Source of the DNA: Pelomyxa schiedti
Taxonomy: Eukaryota; Evosea; Pelobiontida; Pelomyxidae
Reading direction: 5' to 3'
Assembly (NCBI GenBank): GCA_020536535.1
Contig: JAHLWZ010000922.1
Location: 1-47,104 of the forward strand
DNA length: 47,104 nt
Within the stretch, counting starts at the first letter, position 1, and each line of letters begins with the position of its first letter. The notes below the pieces were generated by a model. That model saw only the letters and a program-made list of their open reading frames with translations. It did no database searches and was not told where the DNA came from. Of the stretch, positions 1 through 9,297 are shown one piece after another. Position numbers and translations under genes: made by a program.

Positions 1-374
1 CTTGCCTCTGCCCCCAACCCCCAGCCCCCCGCCCCTGCCCGCCGCCGCCGCCTCCTCGTCGCCCGCCGCCCGCCCCTCCTCCCCCTCCACCCCCGCCGCC
101 TCGGCCTGTGTCTCCTCCGTACCCCCCACTGTCCCCGCTATTGTAGTCGCCCACGGTACCGGCGGGAGTGGCGGCGGCGGCGGCGGCGGCGGCGGAACCG
201 TGGCGCCCCCGGGGGACGTAGATGAGGAGGAAGGGGGAGGCGTGGTGGGGCGGGCGACAGAGGGAGCCCCCTGGGGGTGGGTGGGGCCGAGGCCCGTCGC
301 AGCCGCTGCCGTTTCCAACGGCACGCTGTTGGACATGTTTTTTTGGTTTTTGCTCATCATTTCAGCGAAATTCT
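1..374 (-). CDS. Possible 5' part of a leftward low-complexity gene, cut by the window edge
   Basis: On the minus strand an ATG pair near 370-374 opens a frame that runs without a stop to the left edge, about 123 codons. It begins MMSKNQKNMSNSVPLETAAA. A Pro/Ser/Thr-rich part follows with a run of about nine prolines, then an Ala/Gly/Glu-rich part. GC-rich, low-complexity first exons are common in this window (for example the genes at 20658 and 24702), which supports a real first exon. The stop of the next leftward gene lies about 127 bases upstream, a normal spacing here. The opposite strand is also open across the same GC-rich stretch, so the coding strand is not certain. No domain is visible and no function can be given. 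Confidence 0.35.
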
Positions 375-500
375 CATGGAGGGGGATGAAAGAGTTACGG
401 AAGCACTCGAAAAGAAATCACCGGTGCCAGGGCCAGGTGACGATAAAAAAAAAATGTGATCGAAGCACATCAGAGAAAAAAAAAACGAAACTAGGTGCCT

Positions 501-3500
501 TCACAGCGATTGGAGTGTGAGTGCATGACGAGAAGTCAGCATTGGCACAGCTTGACTCCACAACAAACAGCCTGTTACAGCATTGATGAGGTTGACACGA
601 CGGAATCCTTGGAGTGCCATCAACCCATTGTCTACCATGCACTCAGAATCTGAGCTCCACTGGTAAACACGGCAAGGGGTGTCAGTACTGTTTGCAGAAA
701 AAATGTTCAGAGCCCCAGTGGAAGAAACCTCATAGAAGTGGCTGTCATCAATCTTTCCTCCCAACAAGTTGAAACGCCTCACAACTTGTTTTGTGTCAAT
801 GTCAATCATGAAGTTCGGCCGTGAGGACCAGTGGGGTAGTGGTTGAGTCTGCGGTGCCCCAATGATTCCGTACGTGGATGACCAAAAAATACCGGAGACA
901 CTCAGAAGTAGCTCTTGAAGGATTGAAAGCTCACCCTGCTGATATGTTTTCTCCAAGTCAACAATCCACAGCGCCTGCTTGTCTCTCTTCCGCACTGAAA
1001 ATGCAACAATGTTATCATTACTGCCGCCCAGATTTGCGTCGATCCACTGCACATGTTCCACCTCTTTGATAACCACACTTCTCACAAAATCTGCTCTCCC
1101 TGAAGTTGTGCTGTTGGTTGCCTGCAGTTGTTGTTTTGGCCACATTGCAACCGTGTCCGTCCCATAAGTGTTGTACACCAACTGCCACCGCGTGTTACTC
1201 ACCACAACTGTACGAGAGGTGGCAAAGGCCCCATCCCAGCGAACCACAGTCATCATTTTGGTTGTCTCCACAATCACAGAAGTGGTCGCCGTCGCCTGGT
1301 GCAGCTCCTCGCACATAGCCACGTGGTGGCGGCCAACCCATCCATAAATGCACGCGCTGCTCTTTCTGTAGTCAGATTGGATCGAAAGCACACCCTGTGT
1401 GTGCGAGAGACAGACAAACCACAGTGCATCATTGTACCCCTTGGAGCCTTTTCGCGAGGTCACAACCACGCTCCTTGCCACACCCATGATCCAGTTTCTG
1501 CCGATTTTGTGGCACAACACTCGTTGGGGCAGCAAGCGCAATGGAGAAACCGAGGCGCAGCGTCCCACAATTCCCCCAGCACACAACGCCACAAATTGGT
1601 ACTCTGCCCACGCAACGTTGTCGGGTGTTGGCATCGCACCACCCCAAGCCGGAGCTGCTTCTGCAGAAGTTCCGGGCAGGTTCTGGTCTGGGATCGGCGA
1701 GTTTGATGGGGACACTGGGGGTGCCATTGGTGAAGGTGGACGTGATGAGGGTGGCTCGGAATATGAAGATTCCAATGTGGGGGCTGCACAACAGGTGAGG
1801 TTCACAGTTGTTGCGGTTGATGCTGAAGTTGAAGTCGTTATGCTTGTGGGGGTGGTTGTGGTGGCCTCCTCTGGTGCTTCACCAATGATATGTAAGGTCT
1901 TTGCCCCTGTTTCCAAGACAACCTCACAAGAGCAGGCACCCAAATCATCATTGAATTCCACGTCACTGTAGCCACACCTCGCCTCTTCTTCACCATATCC
2001 GAAATCCAAAACTTCTACAGCAGTGCAGGAGGATGAACCCGACGCGGTGGATGCCGCTGCCGTGCTTGAGCTTGTGCTTGTTGTTGAAGTGGAAATGGGG
2101 ACAATATCTTCAAAACGGGGAAGCTCAGGTAGTTGTGTTTGGTGTTGCTGCTGGTGCACCTGCTGTTGCAATTGTTCCTGTTGCTGTGGGCTTGCGGTTG
2201 TGCTTGGGCTTGCGGTTGTGGTTATGGTTGAAGTGGATACGGGAACGACATCTTCAAAGCGAGGAGGCTCGGGTACTAGTTGTGGTGGAAGCTGCTCCTG
2301 CTGTGCGGGATGTGAGTGTTGCTGCTGTGGGTCCAGTTGATGTGTGTGTGGCTGTGATTGTGCCAGATGTTGAACCGCTTGTGGCTGTGGTGGGGCTAAC
2401 TGTGGCGGATAGGTCAAGATGGGTCCCCTGGTATACAGTCCCAAGGGGAGCACCCAAAAAGGCTTAGTCTGGACAGCACCATTTGCACCCCTCACTTGAA
2501 CAGACATCCTCCTTGGAGGTTCGTGCTCGGCTGAACGCAATTGCAGCCACCAATTTTGAAGCTTTTTTACAGTCCTATTGAGTGAGTATTGTTAGAGAGA
2601 GTACTTTGGCTTATGCTAATTATGTTGATAAGGATTCATGCAGCTAATACCCATATTCTTGGAGCTTTGCCCTGATGTCTTCGATAGCTGCACCTTTTGG
2701 GATCCCAACAATTGACCGGAACAGGTATAGTTGGTGGTTGCTCTTGGCTTCCTCAAATAGCTTTTTCGGCTTGAAATTGTTGTACTCGAGAGCCACTCTC
2801 GTGAATCTTAGTCTGCCTCTCTTTCCTGTGAGTCCCCCCCCTCCTCGTCCCCGTTCCCCCCGTCCCCTGCCTACTCCTACTCCTACTCCTACTCCTGGTC
2901 CTGGTCCTGGTCCTGGTCGACTCCATCCCACTTGGGTTGGTGGTGCTCCTCCTCCTCCCGTTGGGCATCCCCATCCACTTACGCTTCCGCTTCCGCTTCC
3001 ACTTACGCTGCCCCCGGGCCACTGTTGTTGTGCCTGCTGCAAACCAAAACCTCGTACTACCCCTGGTCCACCCCAGCCACCCCATGCTACTTGTGTTGGT
3101 GCCCCTCCGCCTCCTCCTGTTGCCCATCCACATCCCCATCCCCATCCCCATCCCCCTCCGCTTCGGCCCCACCATTGTTGAGCCTGTGGTTGCTGTTGGA
3201 GCTGTTGCAGGCCAAATCCTCGTCCTTGCCCTCGCCCTGCTTGGTATTGTGGGTCCGGCGCAGGGGTTACGTTAAGCGAAAGCGCTCTTGCGTCGGCCGG
3301 GGTGTGGAACTGGACAAAAATGTTTCGTTCAGTGTTCGGCTTACTTGGTGTTTCCATGATGAGTTTCCTGTTTTTGGGGTTAATTGCTTCGAATGACATT
3401 TATGGGAAAAACCACTCAAAAAAAACTCACGGTCGAGGTGTAAGTGCTTCGAACAGAGCTGCGAGCGTCATCTGTTGCGAAACTCCCCACGCCTTGAGAA

Positions 3501-3621
3501 TAGTGTCATCGTCGTACTGTACCCATCTCTGAAACCCCCCGTCCTCCGCCTCGTCGCCGCTCTCGTCGTCTTCCGCCATTTCCTTCACGATCTCTCCCTC
3601 CTCCCCATTTTTTTCAGCCAT
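501..3621 (-). CDS. RRM-like protein with Gly/Gln-rich linkers and an unknown C-terminal domain
   Basis: Three exons, 3621-3431, 3367-2651 and 2574-501, join with GT/AG introns to exactly 994 codons (993 aa). The head has two RRM-like folds. The first ends in an RNP1-like stretch, NIFVQFHTPADARAL. The second reads LFRSIVGIPKGAAIEDI then LQEYGTVKKL, and is completed only after intron 2 is removed, which confirms the splice. Between them lie two copies of a unit starting GFGLQQ and rich in Gly, Trp and Gln. A Pro/Gln/Thr/Ser-rich linker of roughly 200 residues follows, then about 370 residues of ordered, beta-rich sequence that I do not recognise (it includes WIMGVARSVVV and repeated strand-like segments). 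RNA binding is an inference from the RRM-like head. The gene at 5349-7273 shares the same head and its first intron position. The start Met at 3621 begins an acidic segment. Confidence 0.75.
2868..3170. repeat. Short-period tandem tracts inside exon 2 of the RRM-like gene
   Basis: Several pure 6-base tracts sit here: CTCCTA and CCTGGT repeats near 2875-2915, CTTCCG near 2984-3000, and CATCCC near 3125-3160. On the coding (minus) strand they encode Val-Gly, Pro-Gly, Ser-Gly and Trp-Gly dipeptide runs. All periods are multiples of three, so length changes keep the frame. Confidence 0.8.
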
Positions 3622-5348
3622 CTCTGCACTCGTGCAGTGCGTATCACCTCACACTGGCGTTTTTTTTCCTCTTTCTTTCTTTCTTTTTTTTCCCCGCCTT
3701 TTATTTCCAAATCTCTCCTGCAAATCCCCAGGCTACGTAAGGGCACACCTAAAATGAAAATCTTTGTGTTCTTGTGGGAGCGTGGGGGAGAGCACCATTG
3801 GAAGAATTATGGGATGGTGGAACCAGCAGCCACTCAAAGAGTAAATGGGGCAGCTGGTAGAAACAATAAACAAACAATCTTGCCCAGTTCAATGCGAGAG
3901 ATACCCTGTTACCTGTTGATACGGAAATGCTTAGACTGCAAATCTCTCAAACTCCACTCAGAGCTGAAGCCAAGCCAGTCTGGCTCCTTGTCATTCCTGG
4001 TCTCCAGGTATTAGGTGCTTTAAAAGACAACTGCATGAAAAAGGGAATGAACTACACAAGAGAAGACTGAAGACTGAGGCCTGAGGGGGGGCACTTCAGA
4101 AAAGTCCCGTAATATTTCTTGATGAAGGATACCAAAGAAAAACCCCTGAGAAAACTTGGCATCGTGCACGCAAGCACGCACTCCCTCACTCCTGTAGAAA
4201 ATGCACAGAGTAAACTCTGTGTCTCCGAGAGAACCTTGCCAACCTTGCACCCCCCTGGGTTCATCAAGGCACACAACACAAAACACGGGAAGTGTGGAAT
4301 GTTATATCAGAAAGTCTGTCTGGAGACACGAGCCGCGGGGAAGTCGTATTTTCCTTCCACACTCACAGGTAACCACTTTCCTTTCTTCTGTGGCATTTTA
4401 CTGACCTCTTCTAGTTGACAACTAGTCTCCAGGTGGTTTCTTTGTGAACTCTGGTCCTATGCATTTCTCTCAGTCACTCTCCCTCCCTTAATAATAATTG
4501 CCCATCCACATGCCATGCACTGTGAGAGCTTGGAGTTATAAACCGGCACCGCACCCACTGGCGGTACCACCCAAAAAGGTCAGGCAACATCCTTCAGCCT
4601 GGGTTTTTTTCAGAATCATCCACCTGCACTCTTTCTTCATCCAGAATTCATGAACATACATTGTACAACAACTCTTGCACCACCATGGATGGAGTGGTAG
4701 TTCCGCTGGCTTCTGCATGTCGTTTTCGTGTGAGTTGAGTCAGCTTCCAACCACAGCACAGAATAAAAACACTTTTAAGAATGAAAAAGGTATTTCTTTT
4801 TTCTTTGTTTAAGAAGAAAGAGTCTGAATTCAGACGCGTTGTATTTCCATGGCTGGAGTCCTTTAGAATTGATACCAAGAAGAATTATGGTGCTTCTGCT
4901 GTGGTGTGGGAAGCACAAGACACCTGAAAAAGATTTAGCAAGTGAATATTTGTTGAGTAAACTGACCTGTTGGTTCTTGCGGGGAGTGAAGAAAGAGAGC
5001 CTCAAGAAATTACAAAAGTTCCTGGTAATTTTTAATTGGGTAGTTGCTTCATCATTCCACCAAGTCTCATTGATTAAATTAAGGAAATTGCTTGCTTGGC
5101 ATTCCACCAAGTCTTATTAATTAATTAAGGAACTTGGCATTCCACCAAGCTCATCAATTAATAAAGGGGAACCACACGCTATAACCATTGCAGTATCAGT
5201 CTTTTTCTTTGACCCTGGTCATTTAAGTGGAAGTCTTCCAGTCTTTTCAAAAAAAAAGTAAAGTGTCTACAGAAAATTGGAATGACTCAATTTAACTTTT
5301 TCGTTAGTATTAATGGCCACATATGTCAAAATGTCAAAATTAAAAAAA
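3622..5348. other. Gap between divergent genes; no supported gene
   Basis: This 1.7 kb stretch separates the starts of two divergent RRM-like paralogues and so should hold both promoters. Open frames here (for example one of 179 codons from 3475 that overlaps the neighbouring first exon, and one of 111 codons on the minus strand near 4775-5110) show no domain, no splice-consistent continuation and no typical codon pattern. The part nearest 3660-3700 is a T/C-rich tract. A small tandem repeat lies at its right end. Confidence 0.6.
5050..5167. repeat. Three-copy tandem repeat, about 40 bases per unit
   Basis: The unit CATTCCACCAAG followed by an AT-rich segment (TTATTAATTAATTAAGGAA-like) and TTGCTTGG appears three times in a row with small differences. 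It lies upstream of the gene starting at 5349. No coding potential is seen. Confidence 0.75.
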
Positions 5349-7273
5349 ATGGCGCATATAATCGATGACGAGCCACTACGAGTACAGTTCCCGGTGGACG
5401 TGCAACTTGTACGCCGGATCTTACGTGTTCCTCAAGGGATGAGTTGGCAGGAACTTATTGACGCAATGCCTCTTTTCGTGTCGTGACTTCGTCTTTTTTT
5501 CCCCTTCGCTCTCGTTCTCGCAACAAGCACAACCTTGATTTGATCGTTTTTTGACTCACAACAAACCAACTCGTCTTGTTCTTACTGGAAAACTGCAGCA
5601 CCTCCATCACTGTCTTACAAGGAAAGAAGGGCTGGGCGTTCGCCACCTTCTCCACACCGGGCGCAGCGTGGCAGGCGGATCTTCATGGAATTGACATAGC
5701 AACGCCACACAACGGACCGCACCGTTTGGGTTTCGCGCAACTGGCGCCGGCATACACACAGAACGGGGAACCAGCAGAGTTTACCCTTCAGGGGGGTTTA
5801 TACAGTGTCATTGGAGTTCCTCGCACCGCATCGCGCGACGATGTGGCTGATCACTTCAACTCCGTATGCAACCTATCTCCACACCCGCATCCGTGCGTGT
5901 TGTTGTCCCGAGCGATGGATGGATTGCGGTTTGTGAAATTGATGCATCCACCACTCAAAGTCTCGGACTGGAGAGTGGGCGGCAATAAGATTTGGGCCCT
6001 GCCAGCTGGTCTATACTACACCAGACGCCCCCCCCTACTGTACACTCGAACTCAGCAACTAGCTCCTCCTCCTCCTCCGCCTCCATCCAGTCAGCCGGCT
6101 CCGCTCCCTATGCCCGATACTCATACGCAGCAACTAGCACCAGCACCACCATGTCACCCAGCACCGCAGCCCCTTCACTCACTTCAGCAGTCAATACAAC
6201 TGCCACAACAACATCAACAGCAGCAACAACAAATATCACAACCAGAAGCGCCAATTCCGGCACAAGAACAGGAAGAAACCCAATCAGTCCAAATACAATC
6301 ACAACAGATACAAACCCAAGCGCAGGCAGAAGCTCAACGTCAAACAAACTCGCCAATACTACCAAATCAAGACTTGTCAATTCAACCACTGCAAATGCAA
6401 ACACAGACAACAGAAATCCTATCTGATGTGCATTCGAAGTCACCAGTACCACCAAATCAAGAGGTTCTTCAAATCCAACCTCCACAAACACAAGTCCAAT
6501 CACAACTTCAAATAAACGGGCAACCAGAGCCACACCAAACTGAACAAGATGCAACAACAAGAGACTCTCTAATGCTTAACTTAGAAGAAGAGGCTGAAGC
6601 GGAAGCTCCGCTCCCTATGCCCGATACTCATACGCAGCAACTAGCACCAGCACCACCATGTCACCCAGCACCGCAGCCCCTTCACTTACTTCAAGACTCG
6701 TCAATTCAACCACCGCAAATTCATACAGCAGAAAGCTTATCTGATACACAATCGAAGTCACCAGTACAACCAAATCAAGAAGTTCTTCAAATCCAACCTC
6801 CACAAACACAAGTCCAACCACAACTTCCAATACACATGCAACCAGAGCCACACCAAACTGAACAAGATGCAACAACAAGAGATTCTTTAATGTGGAACTT
6901 ACCAGAAGAAGAGGCCGAAGCGGAAGCCCCGCTCCCGATGTCAGACAATTACTTGCTTGAGCCACGCAGGCCAACCCAAGGCAGTGCAAATGTAGTAACA
7001 GCACGACCCACAGTTGACGCTCCACAACACCCCCGCTCCCCAACACCACCCCTTTGTTCGCCCTCGCCCTCCCCCCCGCCGTCGCCCCTGCCCCCGCCCT
7101 CACCCTCACCCTCTCCATCACCCCCCTCCTCACCTGAGGTCCCTCAGCCGCGCTGCGGGTGCACCGCGTCCCCGTGCTGTAAAACGAACAGATGCGGATG
7201 CAGAAGGAATCATCGTTCTTGTACGGCGAACTGTCAGTGCCACGAGTCTAACAATAAATGCTGGAATACATAG
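5349..7273 (+). CDS. RRM-like protein with Gln/Pro repeats and a Cys-rich CXC-like tail
   Basis: Exons 5349-5482 and 5599-7273 join to exactly 603 codons (602 aa). The start MAHIIDDEPLRV is the first Met of the frame. The head carries two RRM-like units: LRVPQGMSWQELIDAM with GWAFATFSTPGAAWQADL, and then LYSVIGVPRTASRDDVADHF. It ends in IWALPAGLYYTRRPPLLY, which matches FWVLPLGLYTRGPILTY in the paralogue at 501-3621. The first intron is phase 2 and in the same place in both genes. The middle is about 380 residues rich in Gln, Pro and Thr, with a recent internal duplication. The last 40 residues are Cys-rich: CGCTASPCCKTNRCGCRR, then C-x3-C-x-C and a final Cys. This looks like the CXC/tesmin type of zinc-binding module, which in other proteins binds DNA. 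Nucleic-acid binding is therefore likely, but the target is unknown. Confidence 0.8.
6097..6954 (+). repeat. Internal duplication in the Gln/Pro-rich part of the CXC-tailed gene
   Basis: Two blocks are repeated nearly base for base. Block one encodes PLPMPDTHTQQLAPAPPCHP at about 6106 and again at about 6610. Block two encodes SKSPV.PNQEVLQIQPPQTQ through HQTEQDATTRDSLM at about 6435-6610 and again at about 6750-6950. The near identity points to a recent in-frame duplication, or to gene conversion. Confidence 0.85.
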
Positions 7274-8050
7274 TGCACCCAAACCCAAATCCATATCACC
7301 CACCACCCAAAAATGGGTCTCCTTGAATTTGTCAACAGCTTTGGTGTTTCTCAGAACAGTAGTTCTTTTCTTTTTGAATCGGGTCACCGGACAACGACTA
7401 CGAAATGACGTCTCTGTTGGAACACGACTGGGCGTTGGTGCAGGACGAGGGTGCGGTGGCCAAGTTCGGCGTCGTCGGCGCCGTCCAAGGACTCGCCGTT
7501 GACAGAGTCGTACGACACCGTCACGGCGTCAGAGTTCAATCCTGAGGGTCAATCAGCAGCACCCACGGGAAAACAAGGATGTACTTACTGTTGAAACAAG
7601 CCAAAAGGTGTCTGGGATTAGTTATTCTTAAAATCTCTTCCTGTTATTGCCACCCATACTCACATCACTCAACAAAACTAAACTATGCAAGGTGTCAGCC
7701 TCCTGACTGTAAGGCGCCGTCCAATAGAACAAGTAGAAGAGGTCTCCACCATCATGACAACATTTGTGGGCAGGACCACACTGTAATGGCACAGAGCTAC
7801 GCTTCGCTGCTACCCATTTGTGTTATACACCAGATTATTATGAAGGCCTGATTTATCGGGGTGTGGAATTACAGTGTTTGGTCCTGCTCACTGTTAAATG
7901 CATCCCTGCATTCAAAGCCGAGCTGGTTGGATTGTATTCCCACCTCTGGAATCAGTGCTCAGTGTCCCCATAGGAGCCACCATGTTTATTAAATTACTGG
8001 TGGGTAGACAAAAAGTGAATTGAGGAGTTCCTGAGTCTTTTCTTTTTCAA
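7274..8050. other. Gap with a possible broken gene fragment
   Basis: Between the CXC-tailed gene and the structured element there is no complete gene. An ATG at 7405 opens 48 codons with GC-rich, coding-like composition (MTSLLEHDWALVQDEGAVAK...). An overlapping frame continues as SPLTESYDTVTASEFNPEG to about 7590. Further right, 7680-7960 has Cys/His-containing open stretches in shifting frames. This could be a first exon plus decayed remains of a gene, possibly disrupted by the element that starts near 8051. No domain could be assigned. Confidence 0.35.
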
Positions 8051-8406
8051 ACAAAGGGATAGTGGAGCGGAATGTTGTTTGGGTGGCTTGTTGGCTGTGA
8101 ATTGATGATAACATGGATGGTTGGTAATCATTATTGGTTGCCTGTGGTATGATGGAATGGCTCAGAGCACATGGGGGATCCACACTGTACCTGAAAAAAG
8201 GTTAGTTAAAGGTAGTGAGAATATGAGGATACTTTTTATGAGCCAAGCCGGCGACCATTAAAGCAACAGAAAGCCAGCGGCACTGAAAAAAAAGATCAGT
8301 GCCAATAAAAGTTGGAATTTTGAAAGCAAACCTAATAATTTCTGCCACGTTCCAACTTTGTAATTCATCCAGATAATCATGATGATCCATTTATCGCTTT
8401 GGTATC

Positions 8407-8472
8407 GCAGCCCGCCCAGAATGGGCGTGCACATCGTGAGTGCGTGAGTACTCACGGGCAAGAGCTGGCTAT
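8407..8472. repeat. Two-hairpin motif, element copy 1, unit 1
   Basis: The order is CAGC, hairpin CGCCC-AGAAT-GGGCG, spacer TGCACAT, second hairpin, GGCAAGA, GCTG. The second hairpin here is CGTGAGTGC-GTGA-GTACTCACG, nine pairs closed by a GNRA-type tetraloop (one G-T pair). CAGC can pair with GCTG to close a three-way junction. Confidence 0.75.
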
Positions 8473-8520
8473 ATTATATTCAAGTGTATTTGTTGCTGGA
8501 ATAACATTGTCGGGGCCTTC

Positions 8521-8586
8521 GCAGCCCGCCCAGAATGGGCGTGCACATCGTGAGCGCGTGAGCACTCACGGGCAAGAGCTGGCTAT
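8521..8586. repeat. Two-hairpin motif, element copy 1, unit 2
   Basis: Same layout as unit 1. The second hairpin is CGTGAGCGC-GTGA-GCACTCACG with a single C-A mismatch. The outer pairing is CAGC with GCTG. Confidence 0.75.
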
Positions 8587-8668
8587 ATTATAGTTAAGTG
8601 TATTTGTTGCTGGCTGGAATACCATTATCGAGGCCTCGAGTATTAATTCATCATCCCAGATAATTATC

Positions 8669-8734
8669 GCAGCCCGCCCAGAATGGGCGTGCACATCGTG
8701 AGCGCTTGAGCACTCACGGGCAAGAGCTGGCTAT
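8669..8734. repeat. Two-hairpin motif, element copy 1, unit 3
   Basis: Same layout. The tetraloop of the second hairpin is TTGA instead of GTGA. The outer pairing is CAGC with GCTG. The 3' flank (GCAATCAGTATTTGAAATATAG) is shared with unit 3 of the second element. Confidence 0.75.
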
Positions 8735-8848
8735 GCAATCAGTATTTGAAATATAGTACCAGTACCTATGATATGACGGAGACCTAAAGTTGTTGTTCTT
8801 GTTGTTGGAATTAGGATTAATCAGTAAATGCAATCAGTCCCATAATTC

Positions 8849-8916
8849 GCGGCCCGCCCAGAATGGGCGTGCACATCGTGAGCCGGGGAAACTGCGTGGC
8901 TCACGGGCCAGAGCCG
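8849..8916. repeat. Two-hairpin motif, element copy 1, unit 4 (variant with base-pair swap)
   Basis: The outer pairing is CGGC with GCCG, so the A-T pair of units 1-3 is a G-C pair here. The second stem is CGTGAGCC with GGCTCACG around a longer loop containing GGGGAAACTG. The first hairpin is unchanged. Confidence 0.75.
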
Positions 8917-8994
8917 TACCTAAGTAAGTTGTGTATCCGGAGGAGCTATACATACAGTAAACGCAGCTTGCGGCGAGAGTCTCTGCTATAGTAG

Positions 8995-9139
8995 CGGAGA
9001 GGGTGAACGTTGAGGCCCAAGACAGCGGGCAGGCCGTGCCGTATTCCTCTCAGCCCCCGGAGGGGTTCGTGCGGGCAGTCGAAAGACAGTGCAGTGATCT
9101 GCCAGGTCAGGCCCGTTGCTGTCCAGGCTGTCTTGGGGG
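8995..9139 (+). ncRNA. Candidate structured RNA core, copy 1
   Basis: These 145 bases are identical to 35417-35561, while the flanks on both sides differ by substitutions and indels. Pairings can be seen by eye: CCCAAGACAGC near the 5' side with GCTGTCTTGGG at the 3' end; GAGAGG with CCTCTC; CCCC-CGGA-GGGG; and GGCAG...CTGCC enclosing GTC-GAAA-GAC, a GNRA-capped hairpin. A T run (TTTTTT, about 9188-9193) follows about 50 bases downstream and could end a Pol III transcript, but no convincing A and B boxes were found. Strand is inferred only from the T run. I do not recognise the family. It is not tRNA, 5S, U2, U4 or SRP by eye. Confidence 0.5.
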
Positions 9140-9297
9140 CGCCCACCCGCCCGTCGGTGTTGTTGTTGTTGCTTTGTTGTTTGTTATTTTTTATGACTTT
9201 GTTATTCTTTCTTATCACTTTTACCAATGATGACTGGGAGATCTTCTCATTGTTTTGCGCGGCGATTTTCACCAATTGGTTCCCAGGAGCAATTGGA

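Larger units (their letters stand above)
8051..9297. mobile_element. Dispersed structured repeat element, copy 1
   Basis: From ACAAAGGGATAGTGGAGCGG near 8053 to CAATTGG at 9297, this stretch matches 34284-35721 in the same orientation. Similarity is patchy: long shared blocks of about 85-100% identity are separated by small insertions or deletions. It contains four copies of a 66-68 base hairpin motif and one 145-base core. It has no open frame with protein features, no reverse transcriptase or transposase, and no clear terminal inverted repeats. Its right end carries a short inverted repeat, CCAATTG...CAATTGG. It may be a non-autonomous element or a cassette of non-coding RNA genes. Which one cannot be settled from sequence alone. 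Confidence 0.65.

Noticed and set aside
2-520. 172-codon plus-strand frame full of Pro/Ser/Gly
   Set aside because: It overlaps a better minus-strand candidate, is low-complexity only, and its end turns into Lys-rich sequence from A-rich intergenic DNA.
3475-4014. 179-codon plus-strand frame
   Set aside because: It is antisense to the first exon of the RRM-like gene at its start and then covers T/C-rich DNA. No domain.
6108-7133. Long minus-strand frames opposite the CXC-tailed gene
   Set aside because: They are shadows of the Gln/Pro-rich repeat. The plus strand has the matching splice and homology to the paralogue.
8407-8472. tRNA or known ribozyme for the hairpin motif
   Set aside because: No T-loop/B-box or cloverleaf fits on either strand. 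No hammerhead core (CTGATGA with GAAA) is present, and HDV and twister core sequences are missing.
8407-8916. CRISPR array
   Set aside because: Spacings between repeats are uneven and the spacers themselves are shared with the second cluster. The context is eukaryotic and there are no cas genes.
9095-9130. SRP RNA, because CCAGGTCAGG occurs in the core
   Set aside because: The matching 3' side with the GGAA loop and AGCAG of SRP helix 8 is absent.
9003-9230. 75-codon protein in the identical core
   Set aside because: The frame differs after the core in the two copies, and identity is at every base, not only at non-synonymous sites. RNA or DNA constraint explains it better.
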